Shown in pieces: positions 1 through 8,180 of a DNA stretch of 64,000 nucleotides; positions within the stretch are counted from its first letter, which is position 1; every line of letters starts with the position of its first letter. The notes below the pieces were generated by a model. That model was not told where the DNA came from. It saw only the letters and a list, made by a program, of their open reading frames with translations, and did no database searches. The DNA comes from Streptomyces caelestis. GTDB lineage: Bacteria > Actinomycetota > Actinomycetes > Streptomycetales > Streptomycetaceae. Both the position numbers and the translations under genes were made by a program. The stretch is taken from assembly GCF_001279005.1 (NCBI RefSeq), contig NZ_LGCN01000063.1:1-64000 (forward strand), read 5' to 3'.

Positions 1-84
1 GGCGACCTCGAGGGTCTCCAGCTCGTCGGCGTCGAAGCCCTCGAACGCGGTGTCGGCGTCGTTCTTGATGTCCTTGGCGGTCAT
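1..84 (-). CDS. RiPP precursor peptide, N-terminal leader (partial, cut by window edge)
   Basis: Only the first 28 codons are in the window. The ATG is at 84 with a GGAAGG-type ribosome site about 8 nt upstream. The visible peptide is acidic and ends with the motif ELETLEVA, preceded by FEGFDADE. Acidic leaders with a xLxxLEIxx/LEVA motif near the core are known in thiopeptide and other azole-peptide precursors (for example DALEIS in the nosiheptide precursor). The next gene on the same strand is a SagB-type dehydrogenase, which supports a precursor role. The core peptide lies outside the window, so the product class (thiopeptide or linear azole peptide) cannot be decided here. A small acidic protein of another kind is the main alternative. 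Confidence 0.6.
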   Translation of the reverse strand, partial: MTAKDIKNDADTAFEGFDADELETLEVA

Positions 85-260
85 GTCGTGGTCCTTCCGT
101 GAGTTCAGGAATTCCCTGGACGGAATTCCTGGGGATGTGTGCTCCGGGATTACTCCCGGCCGCCTTCCGGAATGTTTTTCCTTTTCCGTCGGGCTGTGAC
201 ATCCATATTGCTCGGACGCTCGGCCGTGCGCCAGCCCCCGCGGACGTCGGCTGACATTTA

Positions 261-1817
261 TCACGGCCCGGATGACGTTTTCCCGGCGCCCGTCTTTCCG
301 TCGGGCGCCACCGGAAGCGCCCATTCGGGGCTGTTCACCATGTGCCATTCCTCGCCCGGCTCGGCCGGCATCGCGGACTCGGGCGCCGGCGTGCCCAGCA
401 GGAAGTCGCCGACCGAGGACTCCCGCAGGTAGTCCAGGCCCAGTACGCGGGCGGACAGGTCGGCGTCGCCGTTGCCCAGCCCGCAGGGCGCCAGGCCCAT
501 CGCCGTCGCCACCAGGTACATGGTCTGGTAGAGCACACCGGTGTGCCGCAGCGTGGTCGCGTACGCCATGGCCCGGTACTTCCACGCCATGCGCTGGAAC
601 CGCGAGGTCACCGTGAGGAGTACGTGGGGGCGCACGTCGAAGCCGACGGACCGGGACGCCACGCCCAGCAGGGCCCGCCGGTCGTCCTCCGCCTCGCTGA
701 CGAGGACCAGGCGGTGCGCGTACGAGTCGTAGTGGTAGACGCTCGGCGCGACCCCCTCGCAGCGCAGCACCGTGACGTACAGCTCCAGTTCGTGGAGCGA
801 GCCCCCGGCCGGATAGGGCCGCGAGACCACCTCGTCCTCGTCGGGTCCGGGCGTGCGGTGGACGCGCACCCGCTGCACCCGGTACAGGAACTCGCCCAAC
901 TCGCGCGCCGTCAACGCCCGTTCGCCGAAGACGCGGTGGGACCGGCGGCTCTCGACGGCGGCGGTCAGGGACGGGTCGCGGGCGTCGATGTCCGCGCGCC
1001 GGGGGCGGTACAGCTCCGTCACGGGGCCGCCCGGCGCCGGCTTCACGGCGGGCAGCGGGTCGATCCGGCCCCGGTACGGGTAGACCGCGCCGAAGCTCTC
1101 GTCGAAGCGGCCGGACCGGACGCGCGAGTGGAACAGCAGGTCGTGGAAGTCCCACTGGCGCAGCACCGGCTCGGTGTCGGACGCGAAGCCGCCGTCCGCG
1201 GCGGCGATCTCGACGAAACCGGCGCCGACCAGGTGGGCCAGGACCGTGAGCGTCTCCGCCCCGCTCAGCCCGGTGCCCTCGCCGGCCCGGACCGCCGGGC
1301 CCGGCTGCCCCAGCGCGGCGGCGAGTTCACGGGCGGCCCGGTCGGCGAGCACGGCACGGAACTTCACCAGCGGGGACTCCAGCACGAGCACGCCCCCGCG
1401 CGTACGGCAGAGGGCGAACCGCGACAGGCGGACCCGCGCGTCGGCGGGCACGGCCGCCGTACGGTGCACGGCGTCCCGGGCCGTCGGCTCCAGCCGCACC
1501 AACTCCCGCCGCAGCGGCGGCTCGTCGTGCGTGAGCACGCTGTGCGCCAGCAGGTGGCCGGCCCGCGCCAGCACGGCGTCGGCCCGTTCCCGCGCGGAGC
1601 CGTCGAACCCCTCGTACAGCTCCTCGTACGGCACCGGACCCCCCGCCAGCCGGCGCAGTACGGTGCGCAGCCCACCGCGCACCGGGCGCAGCACGAGCGA
1701 GGTCTCGGGGCCGCGCAGCACCGCCGTGTCCGCGGTGTCGTCGAACGTGATCCGCACGTCCGTACGCAGCGCGCGGGCCGCGAGCTCGGGCGGTTTCTCC
1801 GTGGACACGGAAATCAT
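261..1817 (-). CDS. SagB-type (azoline) peptide dehydrogenase
   Basis: The protein has 518 residues. The C-terminal half (about 288-480) is a nitroreductase-like flavin domain that opens with VESRRSHRVFGE, the usual FMN phosphate-binding start of SagB enzymes, and continues with PYPAGGSLHELELYV and an LAPCGLGNGD segment. Family knowledge: these FMN enzymes oxidise thiazoline/oxazoline rings made on ribosomal peptides to thiazoles/oxazoles. The first ~280 residues form an additional domain without clear catalytic motifs, as in long SagB proteins of actinobacterial azole-peptide clusters. Start 1817 was chosen over upstream in-frame codons because GGAGG lies 5 nt before it. It reads in the same direction as the precursor-like leader at 1-84. 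The cyclodehydratase partner is not visible and would have to lie to the left. Confidence 0.85.
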   Translation of the reverse strand: MISVSTEKPPELAARALRTDVRITFDDTADTAVLRGPETSLVLRPVRGGLRTVLRRLAGGPVPYEELYEGFDGSARERADAVLARAGHLLAHSVLTHDEPPLRRELVRLEPTARDAVHRTAAVPADARVRLSRFALCRTRGGVLVLESPLVKFRAVLADRAARELAAALGQPGPAVRAGEGTGLSGAETLTVLAHLVGAGFVEIAAADGGFASDTEPVLRQWDFHDLLFHSRVRSGRFDESFGAVYPYRGRIDPLPAVKPAPGGPVTELYRPRRADIDARDPSLTAAVESRRSHRVFGERALTARELGEFLYRVQRVRVHRTPGPDEDEVVSRPYPAGGSLHELELYVTVLRCEGVAPSVYHYDSYAHRLVLVSEAEDDRRALLGVASRSVGFDVRPHVLLTVTSRFQRMAWKYRAMAYATTLRHTGVLYQTMYLVATAMGLAPCGLGNGDADLSARVLGLDYLRESSVGDFLLGTPAPESAMPAEPGEEWHMVNSPEWALPVAPDGKTGAGKTSSGP

Positions 1818-2061
1818 CAGGGCCTCCGTCTGGGGATTCACTGGAAGAACGGGAAGAAATCCACTCTGCCGCCCGCTCCGCCTTCTCCGCCCCGGCCGGC
1901 CGCACCGCATGACAGTCACCATTCCCGTTCGTGACCGAGGTCATGGAATGCGTGACACATGACAGGGACGGACCGCCTTCGCTCGGACAATCGACGCCCC
2001 GAGCGCATGCTCGGAACAGGAATTCAACGACCACCGCCCCCAACGACAGAAGGACATTCCC
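1818..2061. promoter_or_regulatory. Divergent promoter region with a TGACC-GA-GGTCA palindrome
   Basis: This 244-bp gap separates the minus-strand SagB gene from the plus-strand multicopper oxidase, so it must hold both promoters. At 1932-1943 there is a perfect 5-2-5 inverted repeat, TGACC-GA-GGTCA, and further GTCA/TGAC half sites follow within 30 bp. The arrangement suggests a shared operator, but no regulator can be assigned from sequence alone and no clear -10/-35 pair is visible. Confidence 0.4.
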
Positions 2062-3537
2062 GTGCTCACTCGTCGACATGCGATACGTCTCGGTATGACC
2101 ACCGGCGCCGTCGGGGCGGTCGGCGCGGCGGGCGGACTGTTCACGACGCTCACCGCGGGCGGGCCGGCCGCCGCCGCGGTCGCCGCGACGGCGGCCGCGG
2201 CGGTCGAGCCGTTCGCGGTGCCGTTGACCGTGCCGCCGGTGCTGGCCCCGTCCCGCAGAACCAGACACGCCGACTACTACGACATCACCACGCGCCGCGC
2301 GAGCACGGAGATCCTGCCGGGCGCCCGCACCGACGTCCTGACGTACAACGGCTCCTTCACCGGCCCCACCATCCGGGCCCGCACCGGCCGCAGGACGGTG
2401 GTCCGGCACGTCAACGCGCTCGACATGCCGACGTCGGTGCACCTCCACGGCGGCAACAACCCGGTGGAGCACGACGGCGGCATGATGGACACGATCGCGC
2501 CGGGACGCAGGCGCACCTACGTGTACGAGAACCGGCAGCCGGGCGCGACCCTGTGGATGCACGACCACGCCCACCACATGGAGTCCGAGCACGTCTACCG
2601 GGGACTGTCCGGGCTGTACCTGCTGAGCGACCCCGGGGAGGACCGGCTCGGACTGCCGTCCGGGAAGTACGACATCCCCCTGGTGCTGCGGGACGCGGAC
2701 TTCGACGACGCCGCCGCCATGGTCTACACGATGGACGACGCGCAGAACCGCACGACCATCCTGGTCAACGGCCGGCCCTGGCCGTACCTGCGGGTCGAGG
2801 CCCGCAAGTACCGCTTCCGGCTGGTCAACTCGTGCAACCTGCGCATCTTCGTCCTGGCGCTGTCGGACGGCTCGGCCACCCAGCACCCCGTGCGGCAGAT
2901 CGGCACCGACGGCGGCCTGCTCGCCGCCCCCGCCGAGACGCCGGTGCTGGTCCTGTCGCCCGGCGAACGCATCGACTTCGTCGTCGACTTCTCGAAGTAC
3001 GCGCCCGGAACCCGGCTCACCCTCGCCAACATGCTGGGCCCCGGCCCCACCGAACTCGTCGGCCAGGTCATGCGGTTCGACGTCGGCGAGCGGACCCCCG
3101 ACCGCAGCCGGGTCCCGGACACCCTCGCCACGCTGCCGGCCCTGCCGAAGCCCACCGTGGAACGCGCCTTCGAGCTGAACATGGACGAGCCGGGCACCGG
3201 AGGCCACCAGGCCTACATCAACGGGAAGACCTTCGACCCGGACCGCATCGACACCCACGTCGAGTGGGGCAGCACCGAGGTGTGGACGGTCACCAACAAG
3301 AGCGCCACCGTTCCGCACAATTTCCACACGCACCTGGTGCAGTTCAGAATTCTCGAACGTGACGGGCAGCCGCCGTATCCGGCCGAGACCGGACGGAAGG
3401 ACACCGTGCTGCTCTTTCCCGGACAGACGGCGAAACTCCAGCTCACCTTCGACACGCACCGCGGTGTCTATCCGTACCACTGTCACATGATCGACCACAG
3501 CGCCATGGGAATGATGGCGCAGATGAGGATCTCCTGA
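2062..3537 (+). CDS. Tat-exported multicopper oxidase (laccase / phenoxazinone-synthase-like)
   Basis: A 491-residue protein with a twin-arginine signal (TRRHAIRLG followed by an Ala/Gly-rich hydrophobic stretch to about residue 55), so it is likely folded before export. All four copper-ligand blocks are present in order: HLHGG, HDHAHHME, HNFHTH and, near the C terminus, HCHMIDHSAMGMM, which contains the type-1 Cys and an axial Met. Family knowledge: such oxidases couple one-electron oxidation of phenols or o-aminophenols to reduction of oxygen to water. PhsA of Streptomyces antibioticus, a multicopper oxidase, joins o-aminophenols into phenoxazinones. Because the next genes make 3-amino-4-hydroxybenzoate, an o-aminophenol, that or a derivative is the natural substrate candidate (inference). 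Confidence 0.85.
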   Translation: MLTRRHAIRLGMTTGAVGAVGAAGGLFTTLTAGGPAAAAVAATAAAAVEPFAVPLTVPPVLAPSRRTRHADYYDITTRRASTEILPGARTDVLTYNGSFTGPTIRARTGRRTVVRHVNALDMPTSVHLHGGNNPVEHDGGMMDTIAPGRRRTYVYENRQPGATLWMHDHAHHMESEHVYRGLSGLYLLSDPGEDRLGLPSGKYDIPLVLRDADFDDAAAMVYTMDDAQNRTTILVNGRPWPYLRVEARKYRFRLVNSCNLRIFVLALSDGSATQHPVRQIGTDGGLLAAPAETPVLVLSPGERIDFVVDFSKYAPGTRLTLANMLGPGPTELVGQVMRFDVGERTPDRSRVPDTLATLPALPKPTVERAFELNMDEPGTGGHQAYINGKTFDPDRIDTHVEWGSTEVWTVTNKSATVPHNFHTHLVQFRILERDGQPPYPAETGRKDTVLLFPGQTAKLQLTFDTHRGVYPYHCHMIDHSAMGMMAQMRIS

Positions 3538-3538
3538 C

Positions 3539-3637
3539 TTTCCCGACGCTTTTCCGAAGCCTTCCAGGAGATCCCTCAAGGCATTCCCGAGACATTTCCG
3601 AAGCGATCCCGACGCATTCCCGACGCAACCCCGACGA
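3539..3637 (+). repeat. Nine tandem 11-bp imperfect repeats (consensus ATTCCCGACGC)
   Basis: The gap between the multicopper oxidase stop and the ligase ribosome site is made of nine contiguous 11-bp units starting at 3539, 3550, 3561, 3572, 3583, 3594, 3605, 3616 and 3627. Seven match the consensus well (for example TTTCCCGACGC, ATTTCCGAAGC, ATTCCCGACGC); units 3 and 4 are degenerate. The register is exact, with no bases between units. Eleven-bp spaced direct repeats are the known layout of SARP activator sites upstream of antibiotic genes; slippage expansion is the alternative. Confidence 0.75.
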
Positions 3638-3652
3638 AAGGAGAGGAGGACC

Positions 3653-5323
3653 ATGACCACCGGAACCCTTGCGCGGCCCTACGCCCGCCGGCTGCTCGCC
3701 GCGCTGGAACGCGACCCCACCCGGGTCGTCGTGCGCCGGCCCGACGCGGCCGTGACGGCGGGGGAGCTGCGCGCGTCCCTCCTGGGCAGCGCCGCCCTGC
3801 TGCGCTCCCTGCGGGTCGGCCCCGGCACCACGGTGGCGATCCTCACCGGCCCCAACCACCCGCTGATGCTCAGCGCCCGCTACGCCGTGCACCTGCTCGG
3901 CGCGACCTCGGTGTACGTCCGCTCGATGAACCCGCGCACGGACACCGAGACCTTCTCCCTCGCCACCCAGACCGCACTGCTGCGAGACCTCGCGGTGCCG
4001 CTGCTGCTGGTGGACGAGGCGGACGAGGAGAGCGCGGCCCGCGGCAGGTGGCTGGCCCGCCGGCGGCCCGGACTCACCGTGCGGGCGATCCCGCGCACGG
4101 CGGACGGGCACGACACCGTGCCACCGGGACCGCCGCCCCGGCCCGACGACCTGGCCGTCGTCGACTTCACCAGCGGCAGCACCGGCCGGCCGAAGATGGT
4201 GGCGCAGCGCCACGGCACCCGTGAACACCTCGTCGGGCGTCTCGCCGACGGCCTCGATCCACGGGGCCCGGCCACACTGCTCTCCGTCACCCCGATCAGC
4301 CACACGACCGCGCCGATGGCCGACGCCGTGCTGTGCGGGGGCGGCACGGTGGTGCTCCACGACGAGTTCGACGCCGACGCCACCCTGGCGGCCATCGCCG
4401 AACACCGGGTCACCGACGCCTACGTGGCCGTACCCCACTTGTACCGGCTGCTCGACCACCCGCTGATCACGTCGTACGACCTGTCGTCGCTGCGGCGCGT
4501 CACCTACAGCGGCACCCCGGCCGCCCCCGAACGGGTCCGCGACGCGGTGCGGGTCTTCGGCGACGTACTGATCCAGGTGTACGGCACCACGGAGGCCGGC
4601 GGCATCAGCAGCCTCACCCCGCTGGACCACCGGGAGCCCGAACTGCTCGGCTCGGTCGGCCGGCCCTTCCCCTGGGTGCGGGTGGAGATCCGCGCGCCCG
4701 GCACCGGCACCCCGCTGGGGCGCGGGCAGAGCGGCGAGATCTGGATCGACTCGCCGACGGTGTCAGCCGGTTACCTGGACGACGAGGAGCTGACCGCCGA
4801 CACGTACCGCGACGGCTGGCTGCGCACCGGCGACCTCGGGCACTGGGACCCGTACGGCTACCTGCGGCTGGACGGCCGGGTGGGCGACGTCATCAAGCAC
4901 GGCGGCCTCAAGCTCGACCCGGCCGCCATCGAGGCGGCGCTGCTCCGGCACCCCCAGGTGCGCCAGGCCGCGGTGTTCGGCGTCCGGGACGAGGACTACG
5001 TGGAGCAGGTGCACGCCGCCGTCGAACTGCACTCGGGCGCCGGGCACACCTCCTGCGACCTGCGGGGCTACGTCGCGGCGACGCTCACCCCGGAGCACGC
5101 CCCGGTCGGCGTCTCCGTCTGGCCCGAACTGCCGCTCACCCCGTCCGGCAAACCCGACCGGGCGCGGCTGCGCGGCGCGACGGCACCAGTGCGCGCGGCG
5201 CCCCCGCCCGCCGCCGAGACGCGCGGCACCGGCCCACCCGACACCGGCGCCGAGGTGGAGGGCCCGCCCGGACACCACGCCCGCCGGCGCACCGATCCGC
5301 GCAACAGAAAGGGCACTCCATGA
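3653..5323 (+). CDS. Acyl-AMP ligase / adenylate-forming enzyme (probable aryl acid activator)
   Basis: The 556-residue protein is a standard ANL-family ligase. Visible motifs in order are the phosphate-binding loop FTSGSTGRPKM (~residue 175), YGTTEAGG, the TGDLG hinge region (GWLRTGDLG) and the C-terminal catalytic lysine in LTPSGKPDRA. The last ~45 residues are a Pro/Ala-rich tail. It activates a carboxylic acid as the AMP ester, then passes it to CoA, a carrier protein or an amine. The stop overlaps the ATG of the GriI-like gene (ATGA), so the two are translationally coupled. This makes 3,4-AHBA the likeliest acid substrate (inference). No carrier protein or GriC/GriD-type carboxylate-reducing pair is seen nearby. 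Confidence 0.85.
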   Translation: MTTGTLARPYARRLLAALERDPTRVVVRRPDAAVTAGELRASLLGSAALLRSLRVGPGTTVAILTGPNHPLMLSARYAVHLLGATSVYVRSMNPRTDTETFSLATQTALLRDLAVPLLLVDEADEESAARGRWLARRRPGLTVRAIPRTADGHDTVPPGPPPRPDDLAVVDFTSGSTGRPKMVAQRHGTREHLVGRLADGLDPRGPATLLSVTPISHTTAPMADAVLCGGGTVVLHDEFDADATLAAIAEHRVTDAYVAVPHLYRLLDHPLITSYDLSSLRRVTYSGTPAAPERVRDAVRVFGDVLIQVYGTTEAGGISSLTPLDHREPELLGSVGRPFPWVRVEIRAPGTGTPLGRGQSGEIWIDSPTVSAGYLDDEELTADTYRDGWLRTGDLGHWDPYGYLRLDGRVGDVIKHGGLKLDPAAIEAALLRHPQVRQAAVFGVRDEDYVEQVHAAVELHSGAGHTSCDLRGYVAATLTPEHAPVGVSVWPELPLTPSGKPDRARLRGATAPVRAAPPPAAETRGTGPPDTGAEVEGPPGHHARRRTDPRNRKGTP

Positions 5324-6294
5324 CCGGATTCGGCCACTTCGCCAGGTCACTGCGGCTGCGACGGCTCTACCGCCACAGCACGGCCGGCCTGATGATCACC
5401 CCTCTCGACCACTCGATCAGCGACGGACCCGTGGTGCCCCGGGGCACCACCCTCGACCAGCTCGCCGGACAGCTCGCCGCCGGCGGCGCGGACGCGGTCG
5501 TCGTGCACAAGGGCAGCGTCCGCCACATCAGCCCGGAGCGGTTCGCCGCGATGTCGCTGATCATCCATCTCAACGCCTCCACCAGCCAGGCGCACGACCC
5601 CGACGCCAAGTACGTGGTGACCGAGGTCGAGGAGGCGCTCCGGCTCGGCGCGGACGCGGTGAGCGTCCACGTCAACGTCGGTTCGGACGACGAGCGGCAG
5701 CAGATCGGCGACCTCGGACGGATCGCCGACGCCTGCGACCGGTGGAACCTGCCGCTGCTCGCCATGGTGTACCCGCGCGGCCCGCGGGTCGCCGACCCGC
5801 GCGACCCGCAACTGGTGGCGCACGCCGTCACCGTCGCCTCCGACCTGGGCGCGGACCTGGTCAAGACCGTCTTCCTCGGCTCGACCGCGGAGATGCTCGA
5901 CCTGACCGCCGCCTGCCCGGTGCCCGTGCTGGTCGCGGGCGGTCCCGCGATGCCCACCGAGGAGGACGTCCTCGCCTATGTCCGCGACGCCCTGGCCGGC
6001 GGCGCGGGCGGGGTGGCGATGGGCCGCAACATCTTCCGGGCCGCCGATCCCCGCAGGCTCGCCGCCAAGGTGGCCCGGCTGATCCACCACTTCCCGGAGC
6101 AGCACTTCGGCGCGGTCGCCTTCCCCGCCGGGGCCGGCGCCCACCGCGACGAACGGCTGACCCCCGACCACCTGGACGACCCGGCGCCCCTGACGGCGTC
6201 CGGCGCCTTCCCCGAGAACACCCACCACCTCTCCGACCTTTCCCATCCGACAGGAGGTCCGCACCATGACGGACGCAAAACTGTGCTGGCTTGA
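5320..6294 (+). CDS. griI: 2-amino-4,5-dihydroxy-6-oxo-7-(phosphooxy)heptanoate synthase, GriI-like
   Basis: A class I, Schiff-base aldolase related to archaeal fructose-bisphosphate/ADH synthases. It has TPLDHSISDGP near the N terminus, the lysine-bearing strand ADLVKTVFLGS and the phosphate-binding end GGAGGVAMGRNIFRA. In the grixazone pathway GriI condenses aspartate semialdehyde with dihydroxyacetone phosphate to the C7 precursor of 3-amino-4-hydroxybenzoate. The aldolase fold ends near residue 270. The remaining ~55 residues are a His/Pro-rich tail not needed for the fold, and the last 29 bp overlap the following gene. Adjacent GriH makes the assignment strong, though substrate specificity is inferred from this pairing. 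Confidence 0.9.
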   Translation: MTGFGHFARSLRLRRLYRHSTAGLMITPLDHSISDGPVVPRGTTLDQLAGQLAAGGADAVVVHKGSVRHISPERFAAMSLIIHLNASTSQAHDPDAKYVVTEVEEALRLGADAVSVHVNVGSDDERQQIGDLGRIADACDRWNLPLLAMVYPRGPRVADPRDPQLVAHAVTVASDLGADLVKTVFLGSTAEMLDLTAACPVPVLVAGGPAMPTEEDVLAYVRDALAGGAGGVAMGRNIFRAADPRRLAAKVARLIHHFPEQHFGAVAFPAGAGAHRDERLTPDHLDDPAPLTASGAFPENTHHLSDLSHPTGGPHHDGRKTVLA

Positions 6295-7381
6295 CATCCG
6301 CGGCGCCGGCAACGCCACCGGGGCCGTCCTCGAAGAGGCCCTGCACCAGCGCATCGACGGCATCGTCGCCGCCGACCCTGCCGCCTTCGCCGGCCTGCCG
6401 CCCACCGTCCGCAAGGTCCTGCTCTTCGAGGACGGCGTCGACGCGGTCCCCGCCGACCTCGGCGCCGCCGACCTGGTGGTCGTGCCGGGTCCCCGGGAGG
6501 AGCGCGCGGCCCTCCAGGAGGCCCACCCGGACGTCGAGTTCGGGCGGTACGTGGAGATCGTCGACGCCGACACGCTCGAGGACGCCTGCCTCGCGGCGCG
6601 TCTGGAGCCGTGGAGCGTCCTCGACTTCCGCGACCCCACCAAGATCCCGCTCGAGATCGTGATCGCGGCGGCCACCGGCGCGCCCGGCTCCATCATCACC
6701 ACCGCCTCCACCACCGAGGAGGCCGAGATCGTCTACGGCGTCCTCGAACTCGGCTCGGACGGCGTGCTGATGCGGGCCGGCACCGTCGGTGACGCCACCG
6801 CGCTGCGCACCGCCGCCAGCGCCCGCGGCGGCGAGATCGACCTGGTGGAGCTGACCGTCACCCACACCACCCACATCGGCATGGGCGAGCGGGCCTGCGT
6901 CGACACCACGACCCACTTCCGCAAGGACGAGGGCATCCTGGTCGGTTCGCACTCCAAGGGCATGGTCCTGTGCGTCAGCGAGACCCACCCGCTGCCGTAC
7001 ATGCCGACCCGGCCCTTCCGGGTCAACGCCGGCGCCCTGCACTCGTACACCGTCTCGCAGGGCGGCCGCACCCACTACCTCAGCGAACTCCACGCGGGCA
7101 GCAAGGTGCTGGCCGTCGACACCAAGGGCCGCACCCGGCCGGTCAGCGTCGGCCGGGTCAAGATAGAGACCCGCCCGCTCATCTCCATCGACGCGGTGGC
7201 CCCGAGCGGACAGACGGTCAACCTGATCCTCCAGGACGACTGGCACGTACGGGTCCTCGGCCCGGACGCGGCGGTCCTCAACTCCACCGAACTCAAGCCG
7301 GGCGACACGATCCTCGGGCACCTGCCGACGGCGGACCGCCACGTCGGGTACCCGATCGACGAGTTCTGCCTGGAGAAGTGA
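6266..7381 (+). CDS. griH: 3-amino-4-hydroxybenzoate synthase, GriH-like (3-dehydroquinate synthase II family)
   Basis: This 371-residue protein belongs to the archaeal-type 3-dehydroquinate synthase II (AroB') family. Typical segments are VLDFRDPTKIPLEI, ITTASTTEEAE, the TVTHTTHIGMGERACVDT stretch, GILVGSHSKGM and PFRVNAGALHSY. In grixazone biosynthesis GriH turns the GriI product into 3-amino-4-hydroxybenzoic acid. The ATG at 6266 follows AGGAGG by 7 nt and overlaps the end of the aldolase gene, so the pair is co-translated. No shikimate-pathway genes are near, which favours secondary over primary metabolism. Confidence 0.92.
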   Translation: MTDAKLCWLDIRGAGNATGAVLEEALHQRIDGIVAADPAAFAGLPPTVRKVLLFEDGVDAVPADLGAADLVVVPGPREERAALQEAHPDVEFGRYVEIVDADTLEDACLAARLEPWSVLDFRDPTKIPLEIVIAAATGAPGSIITTASTTEEAEIVYGVLELGSDGVLMRAGTVGDATALRTAASARGGEIDLVELTVTHTTHIGMGERACVDTTTHFRKDEGILVGSHSKGMVLCVSETHPLPYMPTRPFRVNAGALHSYTVSQGGRTHYLSELHAGSKVLAVDTKGRTRPVSVGRVKIETRPLISIDAVAPSGQTVNLILQDDWHVRVLGPDAAVLNSTELKPGDTILGHLPTADRHVGYPIDEFCLEK

Positions 7382-7455
7382 GCCCGTCACCACCCCGCAC
7401 ACCCGTCGCGCCCGTGCCCGCACGAGCGTGACGAACAGGCGCACCATCCCGCCCC

Positions 7456-7480
7456 GCCCCGGCACCCACCGTGCCGGGGC
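7456..7480. terminator. Hairpin terminator between convergent genes
   Basis: A perfect 10-bp stem, GCCCCGGCAC / GTGCCGGGGC, with a 5-nt loop. It lies between the GriH-like gene (+) and the LuxR-type gene (-), so it can serve both directions. Confidence 0.75.
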
Positions 7481-7494
7481 AGGCGTGCGTCCCC

Positions 7495-8100
7495 TCACAG
7501 CAGCCCGTGCTCCCCGGCGATGCGCGCCGCGTCGAACCGGTTGCGCCCTCCGAGCTTCTTGATGGCCGCCGACGTCAGATTGCGGACGGTGCCCGCCGCC
7601 AGGTACAGCTCCCCCGCGATCTCCTTCACGGTCGCCCCGCCGGCCGTCAGCCGCAGCACGTCCATCTCCCGCACGCTCAGCATCGTCTCCCCGACCGCCA
7701 CCGGCCGCAGCAGCGACGGGTCGACGGTCAGACAACCGCCCGCCACCCCCATCAGCGTCGTCACCAGCTGGGGCAGCCGGGCGTTCTTCGGTACGACACC
7801 GAGCGCGCCGGCCGCCACGGCCCGGTCCACCACCGACGGCGTGGCCGTTCCCACCATCAGCGCGACCCCGCACTTGGGATGGTGACTGCGCACGTCGGTG
7901 GCGACGCGCAGCGCCTTGCCGGCCATCGTGGACTCGCCGAGCAGCAGGACGGTGGGCCGGTGCCGCCCCACCGCCGGCAGCACGGCGTCGCACGACGTGG
8001 CCAGCCCGACCACCTCCAGGCCGTCGACGCCGTTGAGCGTCTCGGCGAAGGCCTCCAGGACGAGTTGGTGATCACCTGCGACGACTACCCGTATCGACAT
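7495..8100 (-). CDS. LuxR/NarL-type regulator with a degenerate receiver domain
   Basis: A 201-residue protein laid out like a NarL response regulator: a receiver-like fold at 1-115 and a LuxR helix-turn-helix at about 135-200 (LSVREMDVLRLTAGGATVKEIA, split here by family pattern). Residue 55, where the phospho-accepting Asp should be (VLLLG), is Gly, and the acidic pocket has only one Asp (VVAGDH). The conserved Lys is kept (VVPKN). The protein is therefore unlikely to be phosphorylated and may sense a ligand or act constitutively. No histidine kinase is adjacent. It is convergent with the AHBA genes and is a plausible cluster regulator. Confidence 0.8.
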   Translation of the reverse strand: MSIRVVVAGDHQLVLEAFAETLNGVDGLEVVGLATSCDAVLPAVGRHRPTVLLLGESTMAGKALRVATDVRSHHPKCGVALMVGTATPSVVDRAVAAGALGVVPKNARLPQLVTTLMGVAGGCLTVDPSLLRPVAVGETMLSVREMDVLRLTAGGATVKEIAGELYLAAGTVRNLTSAAIKKLGGRNRFDAARIAGEHGLL

Positions 8101-8180
8101 GCTGAACCCCCGTGCGGACGAACGGTGAAAGGACTCGTGGAAACCAGGCCCCGGGGCCTGCGCGCCGTGTGCGGCGGACC

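Noticed and set aside
1327..3660. 777-codon minus-strand frame across the multicopper oxidase
   Set aside because: The plus-strand oxidase has all copper motifs and a Tat signal; the minus frame has no family features and overlaps the SagB gene in another frame.
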